This document shows, piece after piece, positions 7,542 through 16,069 of a stretch of 39,858 nucleotides of DNA. Numbering within the stretch: the stretch's first letter is position 1; the number at the start of each line of letters is the position of its first letter. A model generated the notes under the pieces. It saw nothing but the letters and a program-made list of their open reading frames with translations, did no database searches and was not told where the DNA came from. The stretch covers positions 1 to 39,858 of the forward strand of contig CAILXB010000177.1 of NCBI GenBank assembly GCA_903838025.1, given 5' to 3'. The stretch is from an uncultured Chlorobiaceae bacterium (GTDB taxonomy: Bacteria; Bacteroidota; Chlorobiia; Chlorobiales; Chlorobiaceae). Position numbers and translations under genes: made by a program.

Positions 7542-9233
7542 CTATGCCGCAGACTCTGCCAGATGCGCTTCCACAAGTTTGCGGCGAAGAACCTTGCCTA
7601 CGGTTGATTTTGGCAGCACCAGGATGAATTCGACATGTTTGGGTACTTTGTAGGCTGCAAGGTCTTTGCGGCAATGCTCCCGGAGTTCATCAACCGTGAG
7701 CTGGTGGCCCGAGCGCAGCACAATCCACGCCTTAACCGCTTCACCCTGATAAGCATCGGGCACACCGGCCACACCAACTTCGAGCACTGCGGGGTGGACG
7801 GCTATGGCCTCTTCAACTTCGCGGGGCCAGACCTGAAAACCACCGGGCTTGATAACATCTTTTTTACGGTCAACAATAAAAAGGTAGCCATCTTCATCGA
7901 GATAGCCGAGATCGCCGGTAAAGAGCCAGCCGTCGCGGAGCACGAGTGCGGTCTCCAGGGGGTTCTGCCAGTACTCTTTCATGAGCTGGGGGGCTCGCAT
8001 GATGATCTCCCCTATTTCAAGCTCACGAAGAGTTTCAATACCGGTTTCCGGATCAACAATCCGTATCTCGACATCCGGCACAGGAATGCCTACCGATCCA
8101 TGCTTGTAGGTTCCCTTAATTGGAGTAAAGACCGAGGCAAGTGCGGCTTCGGTAAGGCTGTAGGCGTCGATAATGTGCCCTCCCGTCAGCTCCTCAAAAC
8201 GTCTTTTGGTTTCGAGCATGAGCGGTGCTGCGCCCGAAACACTCAGTTTGAGCGATTTAAGCATCGAACTGTCACGCTTGACTTTGGGGTGGTTGAGCAG
8301 TGCGGTAAAGAGAGTCGGCACACCGGGAAGTACCGCCGCTTTCAGGGTTTTGATGGTATGCAGCAGGTCGTCAAGATCACGCGGATTTGGCACAAGTGCA
8401 ACCGGGTAGCGCTCAATCAATGCCGCAGTCAAAATGCCAACCTGGGCATAGACGTGAAAGAGTGGCATGTTGAGCAGGATAATGTCTTTTCCTTTTTCAA
8501 GGATGACCTGGAACCAGCTCGCAATCTGCATTCCGGTCATCACCATCGCCTGATGAGAGATGACCACGCACTTGGGGTTACCGGTTGTGCCGCCGGAAAA
8601 GAGGAAAATTGCCGGATCATCATGCTTGATGGCAACCGGTGCAAATTTTCCACCGGTTTGGGCAGCAAGAAGAGCGCTCAGCCAGTGGTCTCCGGGATGC
8701 AGTTTCACCCTGTGCCCATCCTTTTTCTCTTTGAAGAGCCTGAAGAGCGTACTGTTGATGGGTGAAAGATACTCCTTGATGCTGGTAACAATCACCCTTT
8801 TGAGACGCGAAACGCTCTGGGCAATCTTGATTTTTTCGTAGAAAGGGGTGAGGACAATGACGGTCTCTGCACCGCATTCGTTGAGGGCGTGCTCAAGCTC
8901 GTTGACGGTGTAGAGTGGATTCATGGGCACAGCAATGGCGCCAGCTTTCCAGACTCCGAACTCGCTGATGATCAGTTGCGGTGAATTGGGCATGACGAGG
9001 GCAACCCGATCCTCCTTGCGCAATCCAAGCGAGAGCAGAGCTCGGGCGAGCGCATCGCTTTGCTGCTCCAGTTCGCGGTATGAGAGAGCACTTCCCTTAA
9101 AATACATTGCGGGATGGCGAGGCTGCTCCACGACACTTCTGCGGAGAACATCGACCAGTGTCTCTTCCGGGTAAGGATGAAGCGTGTGGGGAACTCCCTT
9201 GTCGTAATGGCGAATCCAGGGCTTTGCTCTCAT
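7542..9233 (-). CDS. Long-chain acyl-CoA synthetase (AMP-forming ligase, FadD-like)
   Basis: The product is 563 residues from the ATG at 9233 (MRAKPWIRHYDKGVP, the usual FadD-type start); another ATG at 9263 is possible. It activates a fatty acid with ATP to an acyl-adenylate and then to acyl-CoA. Motifs: the phosphate-binding loop FLFSGGTTGNPK, the AMP-binding YSLTEA, GWLFTGDLGYLDEDGYLFIVDRKKD with the adenylate-binding Asp, and the C-terminal VGKVLRRKL with the catalytic Lys. It lies 61 bases behind bioA on the same strand with no terminator seen, so it may be read with the biotin genes. Since bioC and bioG already give a route to pimeloyl-ACP, a direct biotin role is not required; membrane-lipid recycling is equally likely. 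Confidence 0.85.
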   Translation of the reverse strand: MRAKPWIRHYDKGVPHTLHPYPEETLVDVLRRSVVEQPRHPAMYFKGSALSYRELEQQSDALARALLSLGLRKEDRVALVMPNSPQLIISEFGVWKAGAIAVPMNPLYTVNELEHALNECGAETVIVLTPFYEKIKIAQSVSRLKRVIVTSIKEYLSPINSTLFRLFKEKKDGHRVKLHPGDHWLSALLAAQTGGKFAPVAIKHDDPAIFLFSGGTTGNPKCVVISHQAMVMTGMQIASWFQVILEKGKDIILLNMPLFHVYAQVGILTAALIERYPVALVPNPRDLDDLLHTIKTLKAAVLPGVPTLFTALLNHPKVKRDSSMLKSLKLSVSGAAPLMLETKRRFEELTGGHIIDAYSLTEAALASVFTPIKGTYKHGSVGIPVPDVEIRIVDPETGIETLRELEIGEIIMRAPQLMKEYWQNPLETALVLRDGWLFTGDLGYLDEDGYLFIVDRKKDVIKPGGFQVWPREVEEAIAVHPAVLEVGVAGVPDAYQGEAVKAWIVLRSGHQLTVDELREHCRKDLAAYKVPKHVEFILVLPKSTVGKVLRRKLVEAHLAESAA

Positions 9234-9294
9234 GGCTGTTTTTTTTACTTGAGAAAGAAACATAGTACATTCTGAAAGGGTGCAAAACAACTTT

Positions 9295-10587
9295 TTACTG
9301 CATCGACTCCACCACATCGTAAACTGCCGTGGTTAATTGTGCAAGCTCTTCGTCACGCATAATGAATGGGGGCATCAGATAGACCAGGCGACCAAAGGGA
9401 CGAACCCACACCCCTTTTTCAACAAACTGTTTTTGAATGAGAGCCATATCGACGGGACTATGCAGCTCGACCACCCCTATGGCTCCAAGCACTCGCACAT
9501 CAGCGACATTCATTAAACCCTTGCAGGGCTCCAACCTTTGACGAAGCCCGGCTTCAAGCCGCAGCACCGATGCCTGCCAATCGTAACTGCAAAGAAGACT
9601 AATACTTGCGGAGGCAACAGCACAGGCAAGGGGGTTGGCCATAAAGGTGGGACCGTGCATGAAGAGCCCTGGATTACCTGAACAGATTGCCTCTGCCACC
9701 CTCTCTGTTGTCAGCGTTGCGGCCAAGGTCATGTAACCGCCGGTCAGCGCCTTGCCGACACAGAGGATATCGGGCACTACGTCAGCATGTTCAAGAGCGA
9801 ACATCTTTCCTGTACGGCCAAAACCGGTGGCGATTTCGTCGAAAATGAGCAGCACATCATAATAGTCGCAAAGTTCGCGGAGCAGAGAGAGATAGTGCGG
9901 AGAGTAAAAGCGCATTCCACCCGCACCCTGAACCACCGGTTCAATGATGACTGCGGCAATCTCGCGGTGATGCTCTTCAAGCTTCTGGCGAAGATCAGCC
10001 ATATCGGTTTCGGTGCAAGGCTCAGAAAATCGGGGGGCTGGGGCTTCGGCAAAGAACTGTTCCGGCATCACCCCTTTGAAGAGGGAGTGCATACCGGTTA
10101 CCGGATCACAGACCGACATGGCTGCAAAGGTGTCGCCGTGGTAGCCGGAGCGGACGGTCAGCAGCCGGTTTTTCAGGGGTTTATCCAGAGCCGCCCAGTA
10201 CTGAAAAGCCATCTTGATGGCCACTTCAACGGCGACAGAACCGGAGTCGCTGAAAAAAAGCTTCTTCAGGGGCTCAGGCGTTAGCGACACCAACTGTTTT
10301 GCAAGGGTTATGGCTGGCTGATGGGTGAGACCTCCGAACATGACATGGCTCATCAGTTGCAGTTGCCTGACTACCGCCTCATTGAGCACAGGGTGGTTGT
10401 AGCCGTGGATGGCGGCCCACCAGGAGGACATGCCATCAACAAGGCGACGGCCATCCTCAAGCTCAAGAAAGACGCCGCTGGCACAAGCAACCGGATAGAC
10501 TGGCAGAGGAGCTGTTACGGAGGTGTAGGGATGCCAGAGATGGTGGCGATCAAAATCAAGATCAAAGGAGGCTGCTTGCGTGGCCAT
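9295..10587 (-). CDS. bioA: Adenosylmethionine-8-amino-7-oxononanoate aminotransferase BioA
   Basis: This 430-residue, PLP-dependent class III aminotransferase converts KAPA to DAPA with S-adenosylmethionine as amino donor. The BioA signature HLWHPYTS is at 16-23, [12 protein letters not shown] near 55-66, SGYHGDT at 147-153, [16 protein letters not shown] at 249-264, and the PLP lysine is Lys279 in CVGKALTGG. Length fits the family. It follows bioD by 21 bases in the biotin operon. Nothing unusual is seen. Confidence 0.95.
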   Translation of the reverse strand: MATQAASFDLDFDRHHLWHPYTSVTAPLPVYPVACASGVFLELEDGRRLVDGMSSWWAAIHGYNHPVLNEAVVRQLQLMSHVMFGGLTHQPAITLAKQLVSLTPEPLKKLFFSDSGSVAVEVAIKMAFQYWAALDKPLKNRLLTVRSGYHGDTFAAMSVCDPVTGMHSLFKGVMPEQFFAEAPAPRFSEPCTETDMADLRQKLEEHHREIAAVIIEPVVQGAGGMRFYSPHYLSLLRELCDYYDVLLIFDEIATGFGRTGKMFALEHADVVPDILCVGKALTGGYMTLAATLTTERVAEAICSGNPGLFMHGPTFMANPLACAVASASISLLCSYDWQASVLRLEAGLRQRLEPCKGLMNVADVRVLGAIGVVELHSPVDMALIQKQFVEKGVWVRPFGRLVYLMPPFIMRDEELAQLTTAVYDVVESMQ

Positions 10588-10608
10588 ACCGATAAAGGCT
10601 ATAAAAGG

Positions 10609-11286
10609 TTATGATAAAGAAAGCCGCTCAACAGCATCAAAATCAAGCAGCCCCTCACGCAGGTCGATGATCGGTGCCGCACATCCCGCCTTGGCGAGGT
10701 ACCGACCAAGAAACGCACGGGTATCATCGGCGATCAGCTTGTCAATCTCCTGAAAACAGTTATAGAGAAGCCCCCTAAGAACAATTCCCCTGTGCTGACA
10801 GGCCTCGATGGAGAGGATGGTGTGGTTGATGCTGCCAAGCCGGGGGCTCGTTACCAGCAGAAGCTCATAGCCAGCATCCCGGATATAGTCGGCAAAAAGG
10901 ATATCGGGGGTGAGGGGGACAAGAAGCCCGCCAACCCCCTCAAGAAGCACCAGGTCGTACCGTTGCTGCAAGGCAAGGGTAGAGAGGCTGATACGGTGAA
11001 GATCGACCTCCGTGCCTTCCAGCCGTGCGGAAAGGTGCGGAGAGGCTGGATAGCGGAAAACAGTGGTGCAGGTGAGTCCCTCCCGGTCAGCATCCTGCAC
11101 TCCGATGCCCATCAGGCGACGGTGTTCAAGGATATCTTCCGCAATTCCTTCACAGCCGGTCTGCACAATTTTCTGTGTTATGACCCGTTTACCCTGCTGA
11201 AGGAGGGCCCTGGCCAGCAGACCGGTCATGTATGTTTTTCCAATTCCGGTATCGATACCGCCAACAGCCAGAACAGTTCCGCTCAT
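10609..11286 (-). CDS. bioD: Dethiobiotin synthetase BioD
   Basis: This is a 225-residue ATP-dependent carboxylase that closes the ureido ring of dethiobiotin. The P-loop is GIDTGIGKT (10-18); QKIVQTG and LLEGVGGLLVPL, which bind substrate, are present. I take the ATG at 11286, which overlaps the bioC stop as ATGA; an upstream ATG at 11310 would run 27 bases into bioC. Position in the operon fits the reaction order between bioA and bioC. Confidence 0.93.
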   Translation of the reverse strand: MSGTVLAVGGIDTGIGKTYMTGLLARALLQQGKRVITQKIVQTGCEGIAEDILEHRRLMGIGVQDADREGLTCTTVFRYPASPHLSARLEGTEVDLHRISLSTLALQQRYDLVLLEGVGGLLVPLTPDILFADYIRDAGYELLLVTSPRLGSINHTILSIEACQHRGIVLRGLLYNCFQEIDKLIADDTRAFLGRYLAKAGCAAPIIDLREGLLDFDAVERLSLS

Positions 11287-12065
11287 AGGGTTCTCTTTTT
11301 CATACAGCAATAGAGAGGATGATAGGTCAGGTAAACACCATTTTCAGAGGAAAAGAGGCGCCGGTACTCTGCTAAAAAATGGAGATAACGACTTTTTGTC
11401 CATGAACGACGAAGCAGCCCGTTGACGCCGGTAGAGCGGATATGGTGCAGCATCGCTTCTGGGGACGTAAACTCCATTCGCAAGGTCTCTTCGCGACTGA
11501 CAGTTATCTCAAAAAAACGTCCGGCAAGCAGTTCAAGCTCCCCGAGGGTGTAATAGCTGAGTCCAACACCCTCGATGAGCGATATTTCACGCATGTTCGA
11601 GGGACCGAAAGTGGTAAAAGCAAACGTCCCTCCGGGCTTGAGGTGAGCCTCTATCTTTCTGAAAAATCCGTCAAGGTCATTGAGCCATTGCAGTGTAGCA
11701 TTCGAAGCAACAAGGTCGAGCGATTGAGGCAAGGGCTTCAGGCTCTCAATATCCCCGGCAAGAAAGTGAAACTCACCGACAGCAAAGCGGTCAAGAACCC
11801 CCTGAAGAGAGAAGCGACTCTCGGCAACAAGATCATTGGCATAATAGCTGTTGACGTTGCAACGGCCCAGCAGCTCCGCCATGAGTGCGCCTGAGCCTGA
11901 GCCAACTTCAAGGATCCGCTCAAACGACCGGCCCGGCTCCTGCTCGCAGATGATCTCTGCAAGTTCACAGGCCATCGCTTTCTGTACCACGGCCTGACTG
12001 CTGTAGCTGCGCAGGGTTCGGCAAAATCGGTCGCGAACCAGTTGCTTGTTGATCAATGGATACAT
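11283..12065 (-). CDS. bioC: Malonyl-ACP O-methyltransferase BioC
   Basis: This 260-residue, SAM-dependent methyltransferase masks the malonyl carboxyl group so that fatty-acid synthesis can build pimeloyl-ACP methyl ester. The N-terminus VRDRFCRTLRSYSSQAVVQKAMACELAE is BioC-like; the SAM-binding motif I is ILEVGSGSGALMAELL, and LDLVASNATLQWLNDL and GGTFAFTTFGPSNMREI follow. It overlaps bioG by 13 bases at its start and bioD by 4 at its end. Pairing with BioG means the methyl ester can be made and removed within one operon. Confidence 0.92.
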   Translation of the reverse strand: MYPLINKQLVRDRFCRTLRSYSSQAVVQKAMACELAEIICEQEPGRSFERILEVGSGSGALMAELLGRCNVNSYYANDLVAESRFSLQGVLDRFAVGEFHFLAGDIESLKPLPQSLDLVASNATLQWLNDLDGFFRKIEAHLKPGGTFAFTTFGPSNMREISLIEGVGLSYYTLGELELLAGRFFEITVSREETLRMEFTSPEAMLHHIRSTGVNGLLRRSWTKSRYLHFLAEYRRLFSSENGVYLTYHPLYCCMKKRTL

Positions 12066-12742
12066 TCGAGCACCTCCTGCAGGTTCCTGAAATGAAAAAA
12101 GGGAAAGTGTGGCATATCAGCAATAACAGTTTGAGGAAGAGCTTTCCATGCACGGTACTGCTGCTCGGCCGGAACAACAAGATCACGTCCTCCAATAATG
12201 GCATGAGTATAGCGCCATGCGGTACCGCCAGCCGGACCCACCGTCAGGAAATGCTCCTGCAACCGCTCCAACTCCTCGTGTTGATCGGCAGCAGAGCGAT
12301 CGGGCGACATCGAGGAAAAAAGGGTGTATGCTTCGCCCGAGCCACACATCCTGCGGTTGAAACGGTTGCGGCTCTTTTCACTATAGGTTGCAAGGGTTGC
12401 CTGAAAAACCTCAGGGCAGATCCCTCTCTCTGCGTTGACCGGATACAGCGTACCATTGATGGCAATTGCGCACTCAATCGGGGGCAATGCAACGTGCTGG
12501 GCAACCCAGACACCGAATGACCAGGCAACCACGGTTATGCGCCCATACCGGGCAACCTCACTCATAACGCACGCTTCTGGTTCAAGGGTGCAATAGTCGT
12601 GGCAAATCAGCAGATCGGCCTCAAATCCTTCAGAAAGCGACTCGGCGAGAAGATGGTCGCCAATTCGGCGATCCATACCCCAGCCGTTGAAAAAAAGCAG
12701 CAGCTCTTCGGCACCCTCTTTTCTAAGCCATGTTGTTTTCAT
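12053..12742 (-). CDS. bioG: Pimeloyl-ACP methyl esterase BioG (DUF452)
   Basis: This 229-residue alpha/beta hydrolase has the nucleophile Ser75 in VAWSFGVWVA, an oxyanion-region FFNGWGMDRR, LICHDYCTLE, and a likely catalytic His near the end in IADMPHFPFFHF. This pattern is BioG rather than BioH; BioG hydrolyses pimeloyl-ACP methyl ester to end chain extension. Its ATG overlaps the bioF stop as ATGA, and its end overlaps bioC. The operon position supports the call strongly. Confidence 0.88.
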   Translation of the reverse strand: MKTTWLRKEGAEELLLFFNGWGMDRRIGDHLLAESLSEGFEADLLICHDYCTLEPEACVMSEVARYGRITVVAWSFGVWVAQHVALPPIECAIAINGTLYPVNAERGICPEVFQATLATYSEKSRNRFNRRMCGSGEAYTLFSSMSPDRSAADQHEELERLQEHFLTVGPAGGTAWRYTHAIIGGRDLVVPAEQQYRAWKALPQTVIADMPHFPFFHFRNLQEVLECIH

Positions 12743-13908
12743 GCGGCTGCTATCCTCCCGACAATATCCGGAATTCGCTCAAGATCATTCCATTGCAGAG
12801 TCGATCGAAGTGAAATACGGATACGGGCGCTCTTTTCCGGGACAGTAGGCGGACGCACCGGCAAACAGAGAAATCCGGCATCACGAAGACGGGCGGAGAG
12901 TGCCACCGCGAGCGCATTGCTGCCGGTAATTACCGGTACAATATGGCTTTCGCCCGGGACATCAAGTGAGTGGGCAATGAGCTCACTGCGAAGCCTTGCG
13001 GCAAGCAGCAGGAGCGTCTGCCGCTCCCGGCTCATCAATGCCTGCCGCTCAAGGGTGAGCAAACTCCAGCCGAGAATGGCGGGTGGCAATGCTGTGGTAA
13101 AAATAAAGGAGCGCATGGTATTGATCAGGTACTCCCTGTAAAGGGTGCTCATCACGGCATAGGCTCCCGTTGAGGCGAGCGCCTTGCCGAATGTCCCGGT
13201 GATGATATCTATCTGCTGCACCACACCGACCGTTTCACAAAGGCCGAGGCCGCGCTCTCCAAAAACTCCAACACCGTGTGCTTCATCAACAACAAGAACT
13301 GCGCCGTACTTCTCTTTCAGGGCAACAAGGCGGGAGAGGTCTGCAAGATCTCCGTCCATGCTGAAAACCGATTCGGTGACAATGAATATCTGGCGGTAAC
13401 GGTCAACGGCAGCTACCAGCAACTCTTCAAGGTGATCGTAATCGAGGTGGCGGTAGCGCTGGTAGGGGGCTTCGGCAATTTTCATACCGTCAATAATGCT
13501 CGCATGGTTCTTCCTGTCACTGAGCACAAGATCATGACGACCGCAAAGCGCAGGAATGATACCAATGTTGGCATGATAGCCACTGTTGAAGACCAGCGCC
13601 GCTTCACGCCCGTAGAGTTCGGCAAGGGCATGCTCCAACTGGTCGTAGAGTGGATGGTTACCCGTCAAAAGGCGGGAAGAGGAGCTGGTCATGGCATACT
13701 CCCTCTCCCTGAACTCTTCGACATAACCGGCAAGCAGCTCCCGATCGTCGCCAAGGCCAAGATAGTCGTTTGAGGAGAGGTTCAAAAGAGCCCGACCACC
13801 CACCGCGATATGGGTGCCATGCCGGGCCGTGATATCAGGAAGAACCCGGTAGCGGTCGAGCTGGCGAAGCCCGTCAAGCTCCTGTTGAATCCGCTCCTGA
13901 AACTGCAT
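12739..13908 (-). CDS. bioF: 8-amino-7-oxononanoate synthase BioF
   Basis: This 389-residue PLP enzyme joins pimeloyl-ACP with L-alanine to make KAPA. It shows LNLSSNDYLGLG (42-53), FNSGYHANIG (107-116), VVDEAHGVGVFGERG (206-220) and the PLP lysine Lys242 in TGTFGKALAS. A strong GGGGGAG Shine-Dalgarno lies in the 12-base gap after bioB. Its stop is shared with bioG (ATGA). Confidence 0.95.
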   Translation of the reverse strand: MQFQERIQQELDGLRQLDRYRVLPDITARHGTHIAVGGRALLNLSSNDYLGLGDDRELLAGYVEEFREREYAMTSSSSRLLTGNHPLYDQLEHALAELYGREAALVFNSGYHANIGIIPALCGRHDLVLSDRKNHASIIDGMKIAEAPYQRYRHLDYDHLEELLVAAVDRYRQIFIVTESVFSMDGDLADLSRLVALKEKYGAVLVVDEAHGVGVFGERGLGLCETVGVVQQIDIITGTFGKALASTGAYAVMSTLYREYLINTMRSFIFTTALPPAILGWSLLTLERQALMSRERQTLLLLAARLRSELIAHSLDVPGESHIVPVITGSNALAVALSARLRDAGFLCLPVRPPTVPEKSARIRISLRSTLQWNDLERIPDIVGRIAAA

Positions 13909-13920
13909 GGCTGCTCCCCC

Positions 13921-14925
13921 TCAGTTAAATGTTGCAATCTGGCGGGCAAATCGTTGGTCATCGGCAATGTCGCGCCCCCGTGTGGTCAGGTAGCCTCCTG
14001 TAAGATAACCATTTGCGCCCGAGAGCATCAAAAGTCCCTGAAAATCTTTCATAATGGTCTCTCTGCCTGCCGCAAATTTGATCACTTTATGAGGATGTGC
14101 AAGACGACAGATGGCAAAAGTTTTTACAATTTCAGCCACTGAAACAGGTTCTTTGCCTGCAAGCGGGGTACCTTCAATTGGCACAAGCACATTGAGCGGT
14201 ATAACTGAAACATCAAGTTCCTGCAGAGCAAAAATCATGGCAATGCGATCCTTCATGGTTTCACCTACCCCCATAATGCCGCCGCAACAGACGGAAATGT
14301 TGTTCTTTCTCAACAGCTTAATGGTCTCAATCCGCTCTTCGACGCTGTGCGTATCGGCAATAAGCTCGCTGTACCTGTCAGGCGCAACCTGAATATTGAT
14401 GTTGTAGTGAGCAATGCCGTGCGCCGCAAGTGCCGCCGCTGGCTCTTCGCCCAACATGCCAAGCGAAGCGCAGACGCTCAGTTCCGGCAGCTCCGCATGA
14501 AGGCGGTCAATCATGTCGAGCACCCGTTGAAACTCCGGGTTAATCCGTTTATAGCCGTAACCACTGGTTACGATTCCAAAGTGTGAGACCCCTGCGGAAA
14601 AACAGTTCCGCGCCTCAATCAGTACAGACTCTGCATCGACAAGATCATAAACCTCAATATCTGCCCGATTGTGGCGCGACTGTGCGCAAAAACGGCAATT
14701 TTCGCCGCAGACCCCCGATTTGGCATTCATAATGGAGCAGGCATGAAGCGCTTCAGATCCACTTCCGTAACGGTTTTTGACTTTGTTGGCCAGCGAAGCC
14801 AAATCAAGCGCAAGCTCACCCGGCAACTCTGCAAGTAGCAGAGCCTCGGCATGACTGATAGGTTCACCGGTTTCAAGTACACGGTATGCAGCGGCAATTT
14901 GGGGATGAAGCACTGGTTGATCCAT
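13921..14925 (-). CDS. bioB: Biotin synthase BioB (radical SAM)
   Basis: This 334-residue radical-SAM enzyme inserts sulfur into dethiobiotin. The cluster motif is C73-x3-C77-x2-C80 ([13 protein letters not shown]), followed by [17 protein letters not shown] and the conserved [12 protein letters not shown] and AAGRETI stretches. [12 protein letters not shown] takes the place of the YNHNLDTS seen in many BioB proteins, so it belongs to a divergent subgroup. It begins 13 bases after birA. Confidence 0.93.
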   Translation of the reverse strand: MDQPVLHPQIAAAYRVLETGEPISHAEALLLAELPGELALDLASLANKVKNRYGSGSEALHACSIMNAKSGVCGENCRFCAQSRHNRADIEVYDLVDAESVLIEARNCFSAGVSHFGIVTSGYGYKRINPEFQRVLDMIDRLHAELPELSVCASLGMLGEEPAAALAAHGIAHYNINIQVAPDRYSELIADTHSVEERIETIKLLRKNNISVCCGGIMGVGETMKDRIAMIFALQELDVSVIPLNVLVPIEGTPLAGKEPVSVAEIVKTFAICRLAHPHKVIKFAAGRETIMKDFQGLLMLSGANGYLTGGYLTTRGRDIADDQRFARQIATFN

Positions 14926-14938
14926 AAAAATAAAGGGG

Positions 14939-15931
14939 TTATATGATTAATGGGCAGGTTCGCAGATGGGCCTCTCCCGATGAAACGAGGATAATTTCTC
15001 CCTCAGCACCCTCAAGCGTCAACTCTCCGAGGCGGGAGATTCCTCTCACCGTTCCGTTTATGCTTCGTTTTAACTGATCAATCGTCACCTCCTTCGACTG
15101 CAAAAGTGAGTACTCTTCAAGATAGGGAAGGATAAAACCGAGATCCTCCTCCACAAGCCACGCTTCGTAGAGTGGCTCAAAATAGTTCAGCACTACGGCA
15201 AGAAGTTTTGCTCTCGAAAAGAGTTGCCCGGTTTCAAGGAAGAGTGAGGTTGCACTCTCATGCAAAGGAGGCAGAAACTCTGACTGATTGACATTGATAC
15301 CGATTCCTACAACAACAAAGTGTGTAAGATCTGGCTCTGACTGCATTTCGCACAACACCCCGCATAACTTTTTGCCATTGGCCAAAATGTCGTTCGGCCA
15401 CTTGATCATCGGCGCAAGATCAAGCGAGAGAGCGCTCAATGCCTGGTGAAGAGCCACCGCCACAAGCAGTGTCAGTTGCGGCACACGAATTGACGGAAGA
15501 CTGGGCCGCAAAATCAGTGAAAAATAGAGATTGACGCCCGCAGGTGAGATCCAGGTACGCCCCATTCTCCCCCGGCCACCGGTCTGGGAATCGGCCACCA
15601 CAACGCAACCCTCCGCCGCACCCTCAACGGCAAGAGCCTTTGCGAGAATATTGGTCGAAGCTGTAACGGGGTGATAGGCAATCTTTCGGCCAAACCGTCG
15701 GGCAGCAAGAAACGACAAGACCTCAGCCTCTACGGGACGACCAGTCAAACCTGAAAGCCGGTACCCCCGTCCTGTTACAGCATCAAGAGAGTACCCTTCG
15801 CTACGCAACTGGCTGATATGCTTCCATACAGCACTTCTGGTAATGCCACATTCACGGCAAAGCGCTTCTCCCGATACAAAATCACCAGCAGTGATCATGC
15901 GGCTCAAAATTCGGGCGGTAACATCGTTCAT
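14939..15931 (-). CDS. birA: Biotin-[acetyl-CoA-carboxylase] ligase / biotin operon repressor BirA
   Basis: The product is 330 residues from the ATG at 15931; a TTG at 15943 would add four residues, and neither has a good Shine-Dalgarno. Residues 1-60 form a winged helix-turn-helix ([27 protein letters not shown]), so this is the bifunctional, DNA-binding form. The ligase core has [10 protein letters not shown] (118-126), which binds biotinyl-AMP, and IKWPNDI and GIGINVN; a C-terminal SH3-like domain follows. It heads the biotin operon and is preceded by a good BirA-box, so autoregulation together with bioB onward is likely. Confidence 0.93.
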   Translation of the reverse strand: MNDVTARILSRMITAGDFVSGEALCRECGITRSAVWKHISQLRSEGYSLDAVTGRGYRLSGLTGRPVEAEVLSFLAARRFGRKIAYHPVTASTNILAKALAVEGAAEGCVVVADSQTGGRGRMGRTWISPAGVNLYFSLILRPSLPSIRVPQLTLLVAVALHQALSALSLDLAPMIKWPNDILANGKKLCGVLCEMQSEPDLTHFVVVGIGINVNQSEFLPPLHESATSLFLETGQLFSRAKLLAVVLNYFEPLYEAWLVEEDLGFILPYLEEYSLLQSKEVTIDQLKRSINGTVRGISRLGELTLEGAEGEIILVSSGEAHLRTCPLII

Positions 15932-15976
15932 GAGAGGTAACAAAAAAGGCGAAAAAAACGCTACGTTTTCAAAAAA

Positions 15977-16008
15977 ATGTCAACCCGAATGTAGCTCCGG
16001 GTTTACAA
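15977..16008. promoter_or_regulatory. BirA operator (BirA box) in front of birA-bioBFGCDA
   Basis: ATGTCAACC, 14 bases, GGTTTACAA: the right arm is a perfect match and the left arm 7 of 9 to the bacterial BirA box TTGTAAACC-N14/15-GGTTTACAA. The site is 46 bases upstream of the birA ATG. The reverse complement of its left arm contains TTGACA (15983 to 15978), a perfect -35 sequence for the minus strand, so bound BirA would cover the promoter. No good -10 is obvious. Confidence 0.75.
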
Positions 16009-16069
16009 CTTTGCAACAAGAAAACGCACCGTTACCTGGTAATTGAGAAGGTTTGAAAAGAGAGGCGCT

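Noticed and set aside
7635-8765. A 376-codon open frame on the plus strand.
   Set aside because: It lies wholly antisense to the FadD-like ligase, whose motifs are complete. The translation lacks any family pattern.
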